Source of the DNA: Lachnospiraceae bacterium YSD2013
GTDB taxonomy: Bacteria; Bacillota; Clostridia; Lachnospirales; Lachnospiraceae
NCBI GenBank assembly: GCA_900100895.1
Contig: FMTX01000011.1
Span: forward strand, 122,802 to 186,801
Length of the DNA: 64,000 nucleotides
Direction: 5' to 3'
Shown: positions 25,515 through 33,706 of the stretch, piece by piece
How positions within the stretch are numbered: position 1 is the stretch's first letter
Layout: every line of letters begins with the position of its first letter
The notes under the pieces: model-generated
What the model was told of the DNA's origin: nothing
Seen by the model: only the letters and a program-made list of their open reading frames with translations
Databases searched by the model: none
Program-made: the position numbers and the translations under genes

Positions 25515-26336
25515 TCATAACTTTACATATGTAGGAATTCTGTCCTTGAATACGCTGTAGTACTTGAAGCCGCAGTCGCGAAGAATCTGCTCGGCTACGT
25601 CGAAAGCACCGGCAACATTCTCGGGCTTGTGAGCGTCGGAGCCGACGGTGATTATCTCGCCGCCTTTTTCCTTGTAGGCGCGGACGATGTCGATGCAGGG
25701 ATTGGGCTGAGACATACCTTTCTTCCAAAGAGCGGAAGTGTTAATCTCGATACCCTTTTCGTTCTCAAGGAGAATGTTGATTACTTCGTCGGTGTAGTTC
25801 TTGTAATCCATGGAGTTATACACAGCCTCGCCGCCGGGAACCGTGCGGACAATGTAGTCCATGTGACCGAGAACGTCGAAATTGGTGAACTGCTTAATGT
25901 TTTTAAGCATTGCTTCGTAGTATTCGTTTACGGCTTCTTTGACCGTTTTGCCTTCGTAGTAGCGGGGCTCGTAAGTGTCGATGCCGTTAACTACGTGGAT
26001 GGAACCGATTACGAAGTCGAACTCGTGAGAGCGGGCAAGTACCGCGTTCTTACGAAAAGCGGATTCTACCATTCCGATTTCGATGCCGAAACCGATGGTA
26101 ATCTTGTCCTTGTACTGTTCGCGGAGACTTAAGAGTTCATATAAATATGAATCTACGTTTAAATCCCAGGCGCCGGCGGGAAACATTTCGGTCTCGCCGA
26201 AATCAAAATCGTTATGCTCGGTTATGTTGATGTGGGTAAGTCCTTTGGAAATGGCGCTTTCCACCATATCTTTAAGAGGCGCTTTGGAATCTGCGCTGAA
26301 AGAAGAGTGCATGTGCTGGTCTGCAAGAATTGGCAT
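25515..26336 (-). CDS. PHP-domain phosphatase, histidinol-phosphatase like
   Basis: The 273-residue protein is a PHP-superfamily metallo-phosphoesterase. The metal-binding motifs are DQHMHSSFSAD at the N-terminus, ITEHNDFDFG, GSIHVVNG and the late SDAHKPENVAG. HisJ/HisK-type proteins of this size hydrolyse histidinol phosphate, the eighth step of histidine synthesis, but no his genes are nearby, so another phosphate ester is possible. I chose the ATG at 26336 because a GGAGGA site lies 7 bases before it; the ATG at 26351 would use that site as coding sequence. On the minus strand a TATAAT occurs about 65 bases upstream (complement of 26402-26407). Confidence 0.83.
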   Translation of the reverse strand: MPILADQHMHSSFSADSKAPLKDMVESAISKGLTHINITEHNDFDFGETEMFPAGAWDLNVDSYLYELLSLREQYKDKITIGFGIEIGMVESAFRKNAVLARSHEFDFVIGSIHVVNGIDTYEPRYYEGKTVKEAVNEYYEAMLKNIKQFTNFDVLGHMDYIVRTVPGGEAVYNSMDYKNYTDEVINILLENEKGIEINTSALWKKGMSQPNPCIDIVRAYKEKGGEIITVGSDAHKPENVAGAFDVAEQILRDCGFKYYSVFKDRIPTYVKL

Positions 26337-26464
26337 ATCAGTGTCCTCCATATATGTGATGAAGCGGTATGAGAAAGCCGCTTTGAATAATTTACAAAAA
26401 AATTATATCATCGAATTCTTTTTGGTAAAACCATAAGATTTTACTAAATTAATTAAGAGAAGTA

Positions 26465-26493
26465 TTGAATTTTGTTTCTAAATACTATAAAAT
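26465..26493 (+). promoter_or_regulatory. Sigma-A type promoter for the gap operon
   Basis: TTGAAT (26465-26470) and TAAAAT (26488-26493) are separated by 17 bases, about 87 bases before gap. The leader between them and gap holds a 10-bp palindrome CAAAATTTTG (26505-26514) and a TTGACA with no matching -10 box. No CggR-type operator repeats are seen. Confidence 0.55.
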
Positions 26494-26579
26494 AATGGCG
26501 CTGACAAAATTTTGACAATAACGTGTAGCAGCGGAAGCGTCAAAATAAAATATATTTATATTCCAGGAGGAAATTAAAA

Positions 26580-27596
26580 ATGGCAGTAAAAGTAGCAATT
26601 AATGGTTTTGGCCGTATCGGTCGTCTTGCATTCAGACAGATGTTCGGCGCAGAAGGTTTTGAAATCGTTGCAATCAACGATCTTACCAGCCCTGAAATGC
26701 TTGCACATTTGTTAAAGTATGACTCAACACAGGGTCGTTACGAACTTTGCGACAAGGTTTCTTTCGGTGAAGATTCCATCACCGTTGACGGAAAGAAGAT
26801 TACAATTTACAAGGAAGCAGATGCTCACAACCTTCCTTGGGGCAAGCTTGGCGTAGACGTAGTACTTGAGTGCACCGGTTTCTATACAAGCAAGGATAAG
26901 GCACAGGCTCACATCGATGCAGGTGCTAAGCACGTTATTATCTCTGCTCCCGCAGGTAATGACCTTCCTACCATCGTTTACAACGTTAACCACCAGAATC
27001 TTACCAAGGATGACAAGATCATTTCTGCAGCTTCCTGCACCACAAACTGTCTTGCACCTATGGCTAAGGCTCTTAACGATCTCGCTACCATCAAGTCCGG
27101 TATCATGTGCACCATCCACGCTTACACCGGCGACCAGATGACACTTGACGGACCTCAGAGAAAGGGCGACAAGAGACGTTCTCGTGCAGCAGCTTGCAAC
27201 ATCGTTCCCAACTCAACAGGTGCAGCTAAGGCAATCGGCCTTGTTATTCCTGAGTTGAACGGTAAGCTCATCGGCGCAGCACAGAGAGTACCTACCCCTA
27301 CAGGTTCTACCACCATCCTTACCGCTGTTGTAGAAGGCAACGTTACAAAGGATCAGATCAATGCAGCTATGAAGGCAGCTTCTAACGAGTCCTTCGGTTA
27401 CAACGAGGATGAAATCGTTTCTTCCGATATCATCGGTATGAGATTCGGTTCTCTCTTCGATGCAACTCAGACCATGGTTCTTCCTCTTGACAACGGAACC
27501 ACACAGGTTCAGGTTGTTTCATGGTATGACAACGAGAACTCTTACACCAGCCAGATGGTTCGTACCATCAAGCACTTCGGAAGCCTTCTTAAGTAA
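26580..27596 (+). CDS. gap: Glyceraldehyde-3-phosphate dehydrogenase
   Basis: The 338-residue glycolytic enzyme has the NAD-binding [12 protein letters not shown] (8-18), D34 after the second strand (AINDLTS), which favours NAD over NADP, catalytic C153 in [12 protein letters not shown] and H180 in TIHAYTGDQ. It oxidises glyceraldehyde 3-phosphate to 1,3-bisphosphoglycerate. The codon choice is biased in the manner of a highly expressed gene, and a strong CAGGAGG site precedes it. It leads a gap-pgk-tpiA run encoding three consecutive or linked steps of lower glycolysis. Confidence 0.98.
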   Translation: MAVKVAINGFGRIGRLAFRQMFGAEGFEIVAINDLTSPEMLAHLLKYDSTQGRYELCDKVSFGEDSITVDGKKITIYKEADAHNLPWGKLGVDVVLECTGFYTSKDKAQAHIDAGAKHVIISAPAGNDLPTIVYNVNHQNLTKDDKIISAASCTTNCLAPMAKALNDLATIKSGIMCTIHAYTGDQMTLDGPQRKGDKRRSRAAACNIVPNSTGAAKAIGLVIPELNGKLIGAAQRVPTPTGSTTILTAVVEGNVTKDQINAAMKAASNESFGYNEDEIVSSDIIGMRFGSLFDATQTMVLPLDNGTTQVQVVSWYDNENSYTSQMVRTIKHFGSLLK

Positions 27597-27626
27597 TTTG
27601 GTTTCTTAAAGGTTAAGAACTAATGT

Positions 27627-27653
27627 GGGCCCGGTCCGGCTAGGGCCGGGTCC
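27627..27653 (+). other. GC-rich stem-loop between gap and pgk
   Basis: GGGCCCGG (27627-27634) can pair with CCGGGTCC (27646-27653), including one G-U pair, around an 11-base loop. It is not followed by a T-run (next bases are ATCTTTATG), so it is not a good terminator. Such hairpins between gap and pgk can stabilise the upstream message or mark an RNA-processing site and give more gap than pgk; that role is inference. Confidence 0.5.
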
Positions 27654-27695
27654 ATCTTTATGTAATAAAATAAATCCAATTGGAGGACATTCATC

Positions 27696-28928
27696 ATGGC
27701 ATTAAACAAGAAAACTGTTGATGATTTTAGTGCTAAGGGTAAGCGCGTACTTGTACGTTGCGACTTTAACGTACCCCTTAAGAACGGTGAGATCACAGAC
27801 GATACCCGTATCGTTGCAGCTCTTCCCACCATCCAGAAGTTAATGAAAGACGGCGGCAAGGTTATTCTTTGCTCCCACCTTGGCAAGGTTAAAGAAGGAC
27901 CCAACGAGAAGGAATCTCTTGCACCTGTAGCTAAGGCTCTTTCCGCTAAGCTTGGTAAAGAAGTTGTTTTCGTTGCTGATTACAACGTTACCGGCGAAGC
28001 AGCTACCAAGGCTGTTGAAGCTATGAAGGAAGGCGATGTAGTTCTTCTTCAGAATACCCGTTTCCGTATGGAAGAAGAGACCAAGCCCGCTAAGGCAGGC
28101 GAGAAGTTCGCTGAAGAACTTGCAGCTCTTTGCGATGACTATGTATGCGATGCATTCGGTTCTTCTCACAGAGCACACGCTTCTGTATCCGTAGTTACCA
28201 AGTATGTTCGTGCAAAAGGCGGCAACTGTGCAGTTGGTTACCTTATGCAGAAAGAAATCAACTTCCTCGGCAATGCAGTTGAGAACCCTGTACGTCCTTT
28301 CGTAGCAATTCTCGGCGGTGCTAAGGTAGCTGATAAGCTTAACGTTATCGATAACCTCCTTGAGAAGGCAGATACCCTCATCATCGGTGGTGGTATGGCA
28401 TTCACCTTCTTAAAGGCTCAGGGCTATGAAATCGGTAAGTCACTTGTTGATATGGAGAAGATTGATTACTGTAAGGAAATGATGGCTAAGGCTGAGAAGC
28501 TTGGTAAGAAGCTCCTTCTTCCTGTTGATACCACCGTTGCTGCAGGTTTCCCCGATCCTATCGACGGACCTATCGAAGTATCTGTTGTAGCTTCCGACGC
28601 TATTCCTGCTGACAAGGAAGGTCTTGATATCGGACCTAAGACCGCAGAACTTTACGCTGACGCAGTTAAGTCTGCTAAGACCGTTGTTTGGAACGGACCT
28701 ATGGGCGTATTCGAGAACCCCACTCTTGCAAAGGGTACATTATCTGTAGCTAAGGCACTTGCTGAAGCATCAGCTACCACAATCATCGGTGGCGGTGACT
28801 CCGCAGCAGCTGTTAACCAGATGGGTCTTGGCGACAAGATGAGCCACATCTCTACCGGTGGTGGCGCTTCCTTAGAGTTCCTTGAAGGTAAAGAGCTTCC
28901 CGGCGTTTACGCAGCAGATGATAAATAA
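27696..28928 (+). CDS. pgk: Phosphoglycerate kinase
   Basis: The 410-residue enzyme has the N-domain substrate motif [11 protein letters not shown] (with R22), the CSHLGK motif, and in the C-domain the nucleotide-binding stretches [13 protein letters not shown] and GGGDSAAAV. It transfers phosphate from 1,3-bisphosphoglycerate to ADP. A strong TTGGAGG site lies 9 bases upstream. Length is slightly above the usual 390-400. It has no internal terminator before tpiA, whose start follows 18 bases after the stop, so the two are co-transcribed. Confidence 0.97.
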   Translation: MALNKKTVDDFSAKGKRVLVRCDFNVPLKNGEITDDTRIVAALPTIQKLMKDGGKVILCSHLGKVKEGPNEKESLAPVAKALSAKLGKEVVFVADYNVTGEAATKAVEAMKEGDVVLLQNTRFRMEEETKPAKAGEKFAEELAALCDDYVCDAFGSSHRAHASVSVVTKYVRAKGGNCAVGYLMQKEINFLGNAVENPVRPFVAILGGAKVADKLNVIDNLLEKADTLIIGGGMAFTFLKAQGYEIGKSLVDMEKIDYCKEMMAKAEKLGKKLLLPVDTTVAAGFPDPIDGPIEVSVVASDAIPADKEGLDIGPKTAELYADAVKSAKTVVWNGPMGVFENPTLAKGTLSVAKALAEASATTIIGGGDSAAAVNQMGLGDKMSHISTGGGASLEFLEGKELPGVYAADDK

Positions 28929-28946
28929 AATACGGAGGAATTAAAT

Positions 28947-29693
28947 ATGTCCAGAAGACGTATTATTGCCGGCAACTGGAAGATGAACAAGACTCCCAGC
29001 GAGGCAGTTGCACTTTGTGCAGAATTAAAAGACTTAGTTAAGAACGATGCAGTTGACGTAGTATACTGCGTACCTGCAATCGATATCGTACCTGTTGTAG
29101 AGGCTGTTAAGGGCACTAACGTTAAGGTTGGCGCTGAGAACTTCTACATCGAGGACAAGGGCGCTTTCACAGGCGAAATTTCCGCTCCCATGCTCAAGGA
29201 CGCAGGTGTTGAGTACATCATCATCGGCCACTCCGAGAGAAGAGATATCTTCGGCGAGAACGATATCCTTATCAACGCTAAGGTTAAGAAGGCTTTTGCT
29301 GCAGGCTTAAAGCCCATCCTTTGCTGTGGTGAGTCCCTTGCACTTCGTAAGGCAGGCACTTACAAAGAATGGATTGAAAGACAGATTAAGTGGGACCTTT
29401 CTGACGTAACTGCAGATCAGGTTAAGAACCTTGTAATCGCTTACGAGCCTATCTGGGCTATCGGTACAGGCGAGACCGCTACAGCTGACCAGGCTGAAGA
29501 AGTTTGCAAGCTTATCCGTGACCTCATCGCTAAGATGTACGATGCAGCTACTGCAGAAGCAGTTCGTATCCAGTACGGCGGATCCATGAACGCAGGCAAT
29601 GCCGCAGAGCTTCTTTCTAAGCCCGACATTGACGGCGGCCTCATCGGTGGCGCTTCACTTAAGCCTGACTTCGGTCAGATCGTTAATGCTTAA
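28947..29693 (+). CDS. tpiA: Triosephosphate isomerase
   Basis: The 248-residue TIM-barrel enzyme has all active-site residues: N10 and K12 (AGNWKMN), H95 (IIGHSERR), E167 ([11 protein letters not shown]) and the phosphate-binding loops (IQYGGSMN and GGLIGGASL). It interconverts dihydroxyacetone phosphate and glyceraldehyde 3-phosphate. It closes the gap-pgk-tpiA run and is followed by a strong hairpin terminator. The gpmI gene for the next glycolytic step lies separately at 47340. Confidence 0.98.
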   Translation: MSRRRIIAGNWKMNKTPSEAVALCAELKDLVKNDAVDVVYCVPAIDIVPVVEAVKGTNVKVGAENFYIEDKGAFTGEISAPMLKDAGVEYIIIGHSERRDIFGENDILINAKVKKAFAAGLKPILCCGESLALRKAGTYKEWIERQIKWDLSDVTADQVKNLVIAYEPIWAIGTGETATADQAEEVCKLIRDLIAKMYDAATAEAVRIQYGGSMNAGNAAELLSKPDIDGGLIGGASLKPDFGQIVNA

Positions 29694-29721
29694 TTCGCGT
29701 TACACACATAAGACATACAAC

Positions 29722-29754
29722 AAAGGCCATCGGCGTTATGCCGGTGGCCTTTTA
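29722..29754 (+). terminator. Intrinsic terminator after tpiA
   Basis: AAAGGCCATCGGC (29722-29734) pairs with GCCGGTGGCCTTT (29740-29752), including G-U wobble, around a GTTAT loop and runs into T residues. It also lies between tpiA and the converging ABC gene, and may act weakly on the minus strand. Confidence 0.92.
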
Positions 29755-29779
29755 TCATACCCATAATTATTAATACCTT

Positions 29780-31549
29780 TTACACAGCCTGCGCTGTAGA
29801 TAAGTTGTAGTACATGCCTTTGCGTGCAAGTAACTCTTCGTGAGTGCCTTCTTCGACGATACGGCCGTCGTCGACTACGAAGATGCGATCGGCACGGCGA
29901 ATGGTAGATAAGCGGTGAGCAATTACGAAGGATGTACGTCCCTTAAGAATTGCTGCGATGCCGGCTTGTACCATGAGTTCGCTCTTGGTATCGATGGAAG
30001 AGGTAGCCTCGTCTAAGATTAAGATCTTAGGATCGGAAAGGATAGTACGGGCAAAAGCAATAAGCTGGCGCTGGCCTACGGATAATCCGCTGCCACGTTC
30101 TGCAAGCTCAGTGTCATAGCCCTTTTCGAGCTTCATGATGAAGTCGTGGGCATTAACGGTCTTGGCGGCGGCTTCGATTTCCTCGTCGGTAGCATCGAGC
30201 TTACCGTAGCGGATGTTCTCGCGAATGGTACCGCTGAAGAGGAAGTTGTCCTGAGTCATGATGCCCATCTGGTTACGAAGGCTTTCGATGGTGACGTCTT
30301 TAACATCGTGACCGTCGATGAGTACGCGACCCTTTTCGGCATCGTAGAAACGGCTGATAAGGTTGACAACCGTTGTTTTACCGGCACCGGTAGGACCTAC
30401 AAGGGCTATCATTTTGCCGGGCTTAATGTCGAAGGATACGTCCTTAAGTACCTTAACACCGTCCTCGTAAGAGAAGGTTACATCGTCAAAAGTAACCGAG
30501 CCTTCGATGTCGGGCATAATCTCTACACCTTCACCGTCACGAATCTCGGGCGGTGTATCCATAACTTCAAATACACGCTCAGCCGCAGCAATATTGCTGA
30601 TAAGCTGATTGTAGAAATCACCGAGGTTGGCAATAGGCTGCCAGAAGAGACTTATGTATGTACCGAAAGCAAGAAGAGTACCGATTGAAAGCTTATCAAT
30701 ACCGATTACCTTAATGCCTACAAAGTACATTGCAAAAGAACTTACAGCCCAACTGATTTCGATAAATGAGTTGTACATATCGTTGATACGAACAGCCTTT
30801 AAAAAGCTTCCCTTGTGTTCGCCGATAAGATTATCGAAGGTATCAAGGGTTTCGCCCTCGGCATTGTATGACTTAACGATACGAATACCTGCGATTTCTT
30901 CGTGTACAAAAGCGCTTACGTTGGAAGATTTCTTTCGCACGATTTTCCAGTTCTTGTGGCACAGATTCTCAAGGGTGAGAAGTGACACAAGAAGGATGGG
31001 AAGACCGGCCATGGCTGCAAGAGCAAGCCTAAAATCCTTAACAAGCATAACTACAATAATTGCTATAAGCATAACCGCATCGGGTATGAGAGTAAGCACC
31101 AGCTTCTCAAGCACGCCCTTAAGTGCGTTAACGTCGCTGATTACTCGCGACAGTATCTTGCCGGTAGGTCTTGAATCGAAGAACTTAAAATCAAGCTTCT
31201 GCAAATGATCGAAGAGTTCTTCTCGAATTGTCTTTATTGCACTGTTGGTGACCTTGGCCATAATGTGCATACGTAGTTTAACTAACAGAATCCATACGAT
31301 ATTGACGGCCAAAGCAATGCCTATGAGTACCGCAAGTCCCTTGAAATCCTTAACTGTAATATAATCGTCCACCGCGGATTCGATAAACAGCGGATTTATG
31401 ATACTTACGGTGACACAGTAAGCCATTATTAGAAGCACGGTCACGATAGACTTCTTATAATCGAGAAGATAAGTAAGTAATCTCTTTACAGTGACCGACT
31501 TCTTAACGTCGCTTTGCCATTCGTCTTCTTTAAAGGAGTTGACTGCCAT
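29780..31549 (-). CDS. Heterodimeric ABC exporter subunit, catalytic half (BmrD-like)
   Basis: The 589-residue protein has a six-helix exporter membrane domain (about 30-320) fused to an ATPase domain. Motifs: Walker A GPTGAGKTTVV, Q-loop MTQDNF, Walker B with catalytic Glu (ILILDEATSSID), H-loop IAHRLSTI. The signature is LSVGQ instead of LSGGQ. The partner encoded just upstream has LSGGQ but an Asp in place of the catalytic Glu, so the two would make one canonical and one degenerate ATP site. This is the pattern of BmrC/BmrD and TM287/288 multidrug exporters. It is the second gene of the operon, three bases after its partner. Confidence 0.88.
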   Translation of the reverse strand: MAVNSFKEDEWQSDVKKSVTVKRLLTYLLDYKKSIVTVLLIMAYCVTVSIINPLFIESAVDDYITVKDFKGLAVLIGIALAVNIVWILLVKLRMHIMAKVTNSAIKTIREELFDHLQKLDFKFFDSRPTGKILSRVISDVNALKGVLEKLVLTLIPDAVMLIAIIVVMLVKDFRLALAAMAGLPILLVSLLTLENLCHKNWKIVRKKSSNVSAFVHEEIAGIRIVKSYNAEGETLDTFDNLIGEHKGSFLKAVRINDMYNSFIEISWAVSSFAMYFVGIKVIGIDKLSIGTLLAFGTYISLFWQPIANLGDFYNQLISNIAAAERVFEVMDTPPEIRDGEGVEIMPDIEGSVTFDDVTFSYEDGVKVLKDVSFDIKPGKMIALVGPTGAGKTTVVNLISRFYDAEKGRVLIDGHDVKDVTIESLRNQMGIMTQDNFLFSGTIRENIRYGKLDATDEEIEAAAKTVNAHDFIMKLEKGYDTELAERGSGLSVGQRQLIAFARTILSDPKILILDEATSSIDTKSELMVQAGIAAILKGRTSFVIAHRLSTIRRADRIFVVDDGRIVEEGTHEELLARKGMYYNLSTAQAV

Positions 31550-31552
31550 AAA

Positions 31553-33316
31553 TTACGCCTCCTTTCTTAACTCTGATTCAGGCTCGCCGTACTGAGACAC
31601 GTAGGTCTCGTAGTATAAGCCTTTCTTTAAGAGAAGCTCATCGTGTGTACCGCGCTCGGCGATGCGACCCTCATTAAGAATAATGATTTCGTCGGCATCC
31701 TTAACGGCGCTGATACGGTGAGCGATAATAATTTTAGTAGTGTCTTTAAGTTCGGAAAGTGTTTCCTGAATCTTTCTTTCGGTCTCCATGTCGAGAGCGG
31801 AAGTGGAGTCATCCATGATGAGGATGGGGTGCTTCTTGGCAAGAGCACGCGCAATGCTGATACGCTGCTTCTGACCGCCGGAAAGTCCCACGCCACGCTC
31901 GCCTATGATAGTCTCGTATTCGTCGTCCATCTTCTCGATGAAATCGTCCGCGCAAGCCTTGCGGGATGCTTCACGAATTACCTTATCGCTGATGTGGGGC
32001 TTGTCACCCATCCTGATGTTCTCGGAAATTGTGTCGGAGAACAGGAACACATCCTGCATGATAAGCGAGATGGAACCGCGAAGTGTACTTAGGCTGATGT
32101 CCTTAATATCAACCCCATCGAGACATATACGACCGGAAGTAGCGTCATAAAGCCTCGTAAGAAGCGATACGACAGAAGTCTTGCCTGCACCGGTAGCTCC
32201 CATAATGCCGAGAGTCTTACCGCTCTTAACTTCAAAAGAAATATCCGACAAAATTTCGTGCATATCCTCCTTGTGGAAAGATACGTTCTCGAAGCGAATA
32301 TCGCCGTGTACTACAGGAAGAGCCACAGGATTCTCGGGCTCAACGATTTTGGAAGCCTCCTCGTAAATCTTGTTAATCTTCTTGTAAGAAGCAATAGCGC
32401 TTGCGAAGCTGTTGGTAAGCCATCCGAGCATTTCCATGGGCCAGACGATGTTCTGTGAGTATGCAACGAATGCGGACACCTCACCGAGAGTCATTTTGCC
32501 CTTTAAATACATGTATCCGCCCCCGAAAAGAATAAGGAAGGGTAAGATACGTGATATGAACTGGAAATACGGATAGTACTTAACGAATGTTTCGGTTTCT
32601 TTGATGCTAAGCTCGCAGTATTTCTCATTGTGTTTCTTGAACTTTTCAATTTCGTGCTTTTCTCTTGCAAAAGCCTTAACGGTTCTTACGCCGCCGATGT
32701 TTTCCTCGGCAGTAGTGTTAAGTACCGCGTTTTCTTCGGAGATGTCTTCGTATACTTTATCAAGCTTCTTTTCAAGTAAGAAAGCAAGCACACCGCAGAT
32801 ACCCATGGAAATCACGGGAATGACGGTAAGAGGAAGACTTAGTCTCGACATACAGAAGATGATGATAACCGTGTGGATGAACACCTCGATAATAAGCATC
32901 GATACGTAAGAGAGCGCATCCCAGATACGGTCGATATCATCCTTAACGCGGGCCATTATTTCGCCTGTGTTGTTCTTGTCAAAAAAAGCTGTGTCCAGAT
33001 GCTCCACATGCACGAACAAATCGCGCCTTAAGTGGCAGGCTATGTTAACGGATACATAATCGAATATGTACTCCTTAATATACTGGAATATAAATCGGCC
33101 TACTCCTATAAGCAGTATTCCCGCAAGAAGCAGGTTAACATATCGATTGTCGCCCCCAAGGATTACATCATCCACCAGATGTAAGATGATCTGTGGGGAG
33201 AGCATGTCAAGTGATACAGACAGTACAAGCGCAAGTACAGCGCATATATAATGAACCGCATACTTTTTGATATAGTATTTCAGTTTAAATTTTGTTTTGG
33301 TGTTACGTGTTTTAAT
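31553..33316 (-). CDS. Heterodimeric ABC exporter subunit, degenerate half (BmrC-like), probable AUU start
   Basis: This exporter half-transporter has six membrane helices (about 15-310), Walker A GATGAGKTSVV, signature LSGGQ, and Walker B ending in Asp-Asp (ILIMDDSTSALD), so the catalytic Glu is replaced by Asp. The open frame extends to an ATG at 33388, but that codon lies inside the loop of a terminator hairpin. The only strong binding site, AGGAGG at 33324-33329, sits seven bases before an ATT codon at 33314-33316, and no ATG, GTG or TTG lies between site and membrane domain. I therefore take ATT as start, giving 587 residues beginning IKTRNTKTKFKLKYYIKKY. A later Met would delete helix 1. 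Confidence 0.8.
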   Translation of the reverse strand: MKTRNTKTKFKLKYYIKKYAVHYICAVLALVLSVSLDMLSPQIILHLVDDVILGGDNRYVNLLLAGILLIGVGRFIFQYIKEYIFDYVSVNIACHLRRDLFVHVEHLDTAFFDKNNTGEIMARVKDDIDRIWDALSYVSMLIIEVFIHTVIIIFCMSRLSLPLTVIPVISMGICGVLAFLLEKKLDKVYEDISEENAVLNTTAEENIGGVRTVKAFAREKHEIEKFKKHNEKYCELSIKETETFVKYYPYFQFISRILPFLILFGGGYMYLKGKMTLGEVSAFVAYSQNIVWPMEMLGWLTNSFASAIASYKKINKIYEEASKIVEPENPVALPVVHGDIRFENVSFHKEDMHEILSDISFEVKSGKTLGIMGATGAGKTSVVSLLTRLYDATSGRICLDGVDIKDISLSTLRGSISLIMQDVFLFSDTISENIRMGDKPHISDKVIREASRKACADDFIEKMDDEYETIIGERGVGLSGGQKQRISIARALAKKHPILIMDDSTSALDMETERKIQETLSELKDTTKIIIAHRISAVKDADEIIILNEGRIAERGTHDELLLKKGLYYETYVSQYGEPESELRKEA

Positions 33317-33369
33317 AAAAATCCCTCCTAAATTGTCCCCAAACAGGTATTTTGAGCGTTTTTTTGCAC

Positions 33370-33404
33370 AAAAAAACGGCGGGAACATAAACTGCTTCCG
33401 CCGT
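33370..33404 (-). terminator. Leader terminator (attenuator) before the ABC exporter genes
   Basis: On the minus strand ACGGCGGAA (complement of 33396-33404) pairs with TT-C-CCGCCGT (33376-33385, one bulged base), followed by six or more T residues down to 33370. It lies between the leader peptide and the exporter start and so must be read through for exporter expression. A segment inside the leader peptide gene (GCTGCCTCCG, complement of about 33477-33486) could pair with its left arm with two mismatches and act as antiterminator; that pairing is inference. Confidence 0.85.
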
Positions 33405-33461
33405 GAGTGTACGCTTTTAAATTAAGTCTTGTGGCTTCAAATAGCCCTTTCCAATTCGGAC

Positions 33462-33557
33462 TCAATCAAAATCCTGTCCGGAGGCAGCAAAAATGTTTGT
33501 ATTCACTGTAGGTGCAAATACTTTGGATGCGACAATCGCGTAAGTCATGTTAATCAT
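33462..33557 (-). CDS. 31-residue leader peptide of the ABC exporter operon
   Basis: A short gene has an excellent AAAGGAGG site 6-7 bases before its ATG (complement of 33555-33557) and a TGA stop at 33462-33464. The product begins MINMTYAIVASKVF and ends AASGQDFD, with no export signal or known motif. It lies between a minus-strand promoter and an intrinsic terminator, upstream of the two exporter genes. This matches the architecture of the Bacillus bmrB leader, whose translation under ribosome-targeting drugs controls read-through into bmrCD. An alternative is a small exported peptide carried by the transporter, which is less likely because it lacks a leader or double-Gly site. Confidence 0.78.
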   Translation of the reverse strand: MINMTYAIVASKVFAPTVNTNIFAASGQDFD

Positions 33558-33605
33558 TTTTTTACCTCCTTTTCATAATATTATCCGCGGTGAACGGACA
33601 CGTTT

Positions 33606-33634
33606 ACGATAACCCGTTATTTGACTGTTGTCAA
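33606..33634 (-). promoter_or_regulatory. Minus-strand promoter of the leader-ABC exporter operon
   Basis: On the minus strand TTGACA (complement of 33629-33634) and TATCGT (complement of 33606-33611) are separated by 17 bases. The expected transcript start is near 33599, about 40 bases before the leader ATG. It overlaps the divergent promoter at 33621-33648. Confidence 0.72.
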
Positions 33635-33648
33635 GCACAAATTATAGT
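33621..33648 (+). promoter_or_regulatory. Plus-strand promoter for the CDF gene, overlapping the divergent one
   Basis: TTGACT (33621-33626) and TATAGT (33643-33648) are separated by 16 bases. The two opposed -35 boxes form the inverted repeat TTGAC-TGTT-GTCAA (33621-33634), so each promoter's -35 box lies in the other's spacer and polymerase can hardly occupy both. Confidence 0.68.
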
Positions 33649-33706
33649 AATATATTTATTTTTGTCAGATAAATTAAAAAGAAACTCGAAGGAGTCATGA
33701 ATTTTC

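Noticed and set aside
33344..33388. Start of the ABC gene at ATG 33388
   Set aside because: The codon lies inside the loop of the leader terminator and has no binding site, so initiation there is unlikely on the read-through message.
33462..33557. Leader peptide as a bacteriocin or double-glycine exported peptide
   Set aside because: There is no double-Gly or signal cleavage site, no modification enzyme gene, and the exporter lacks a peptidase domain. The terminator placement fits attenuation better.
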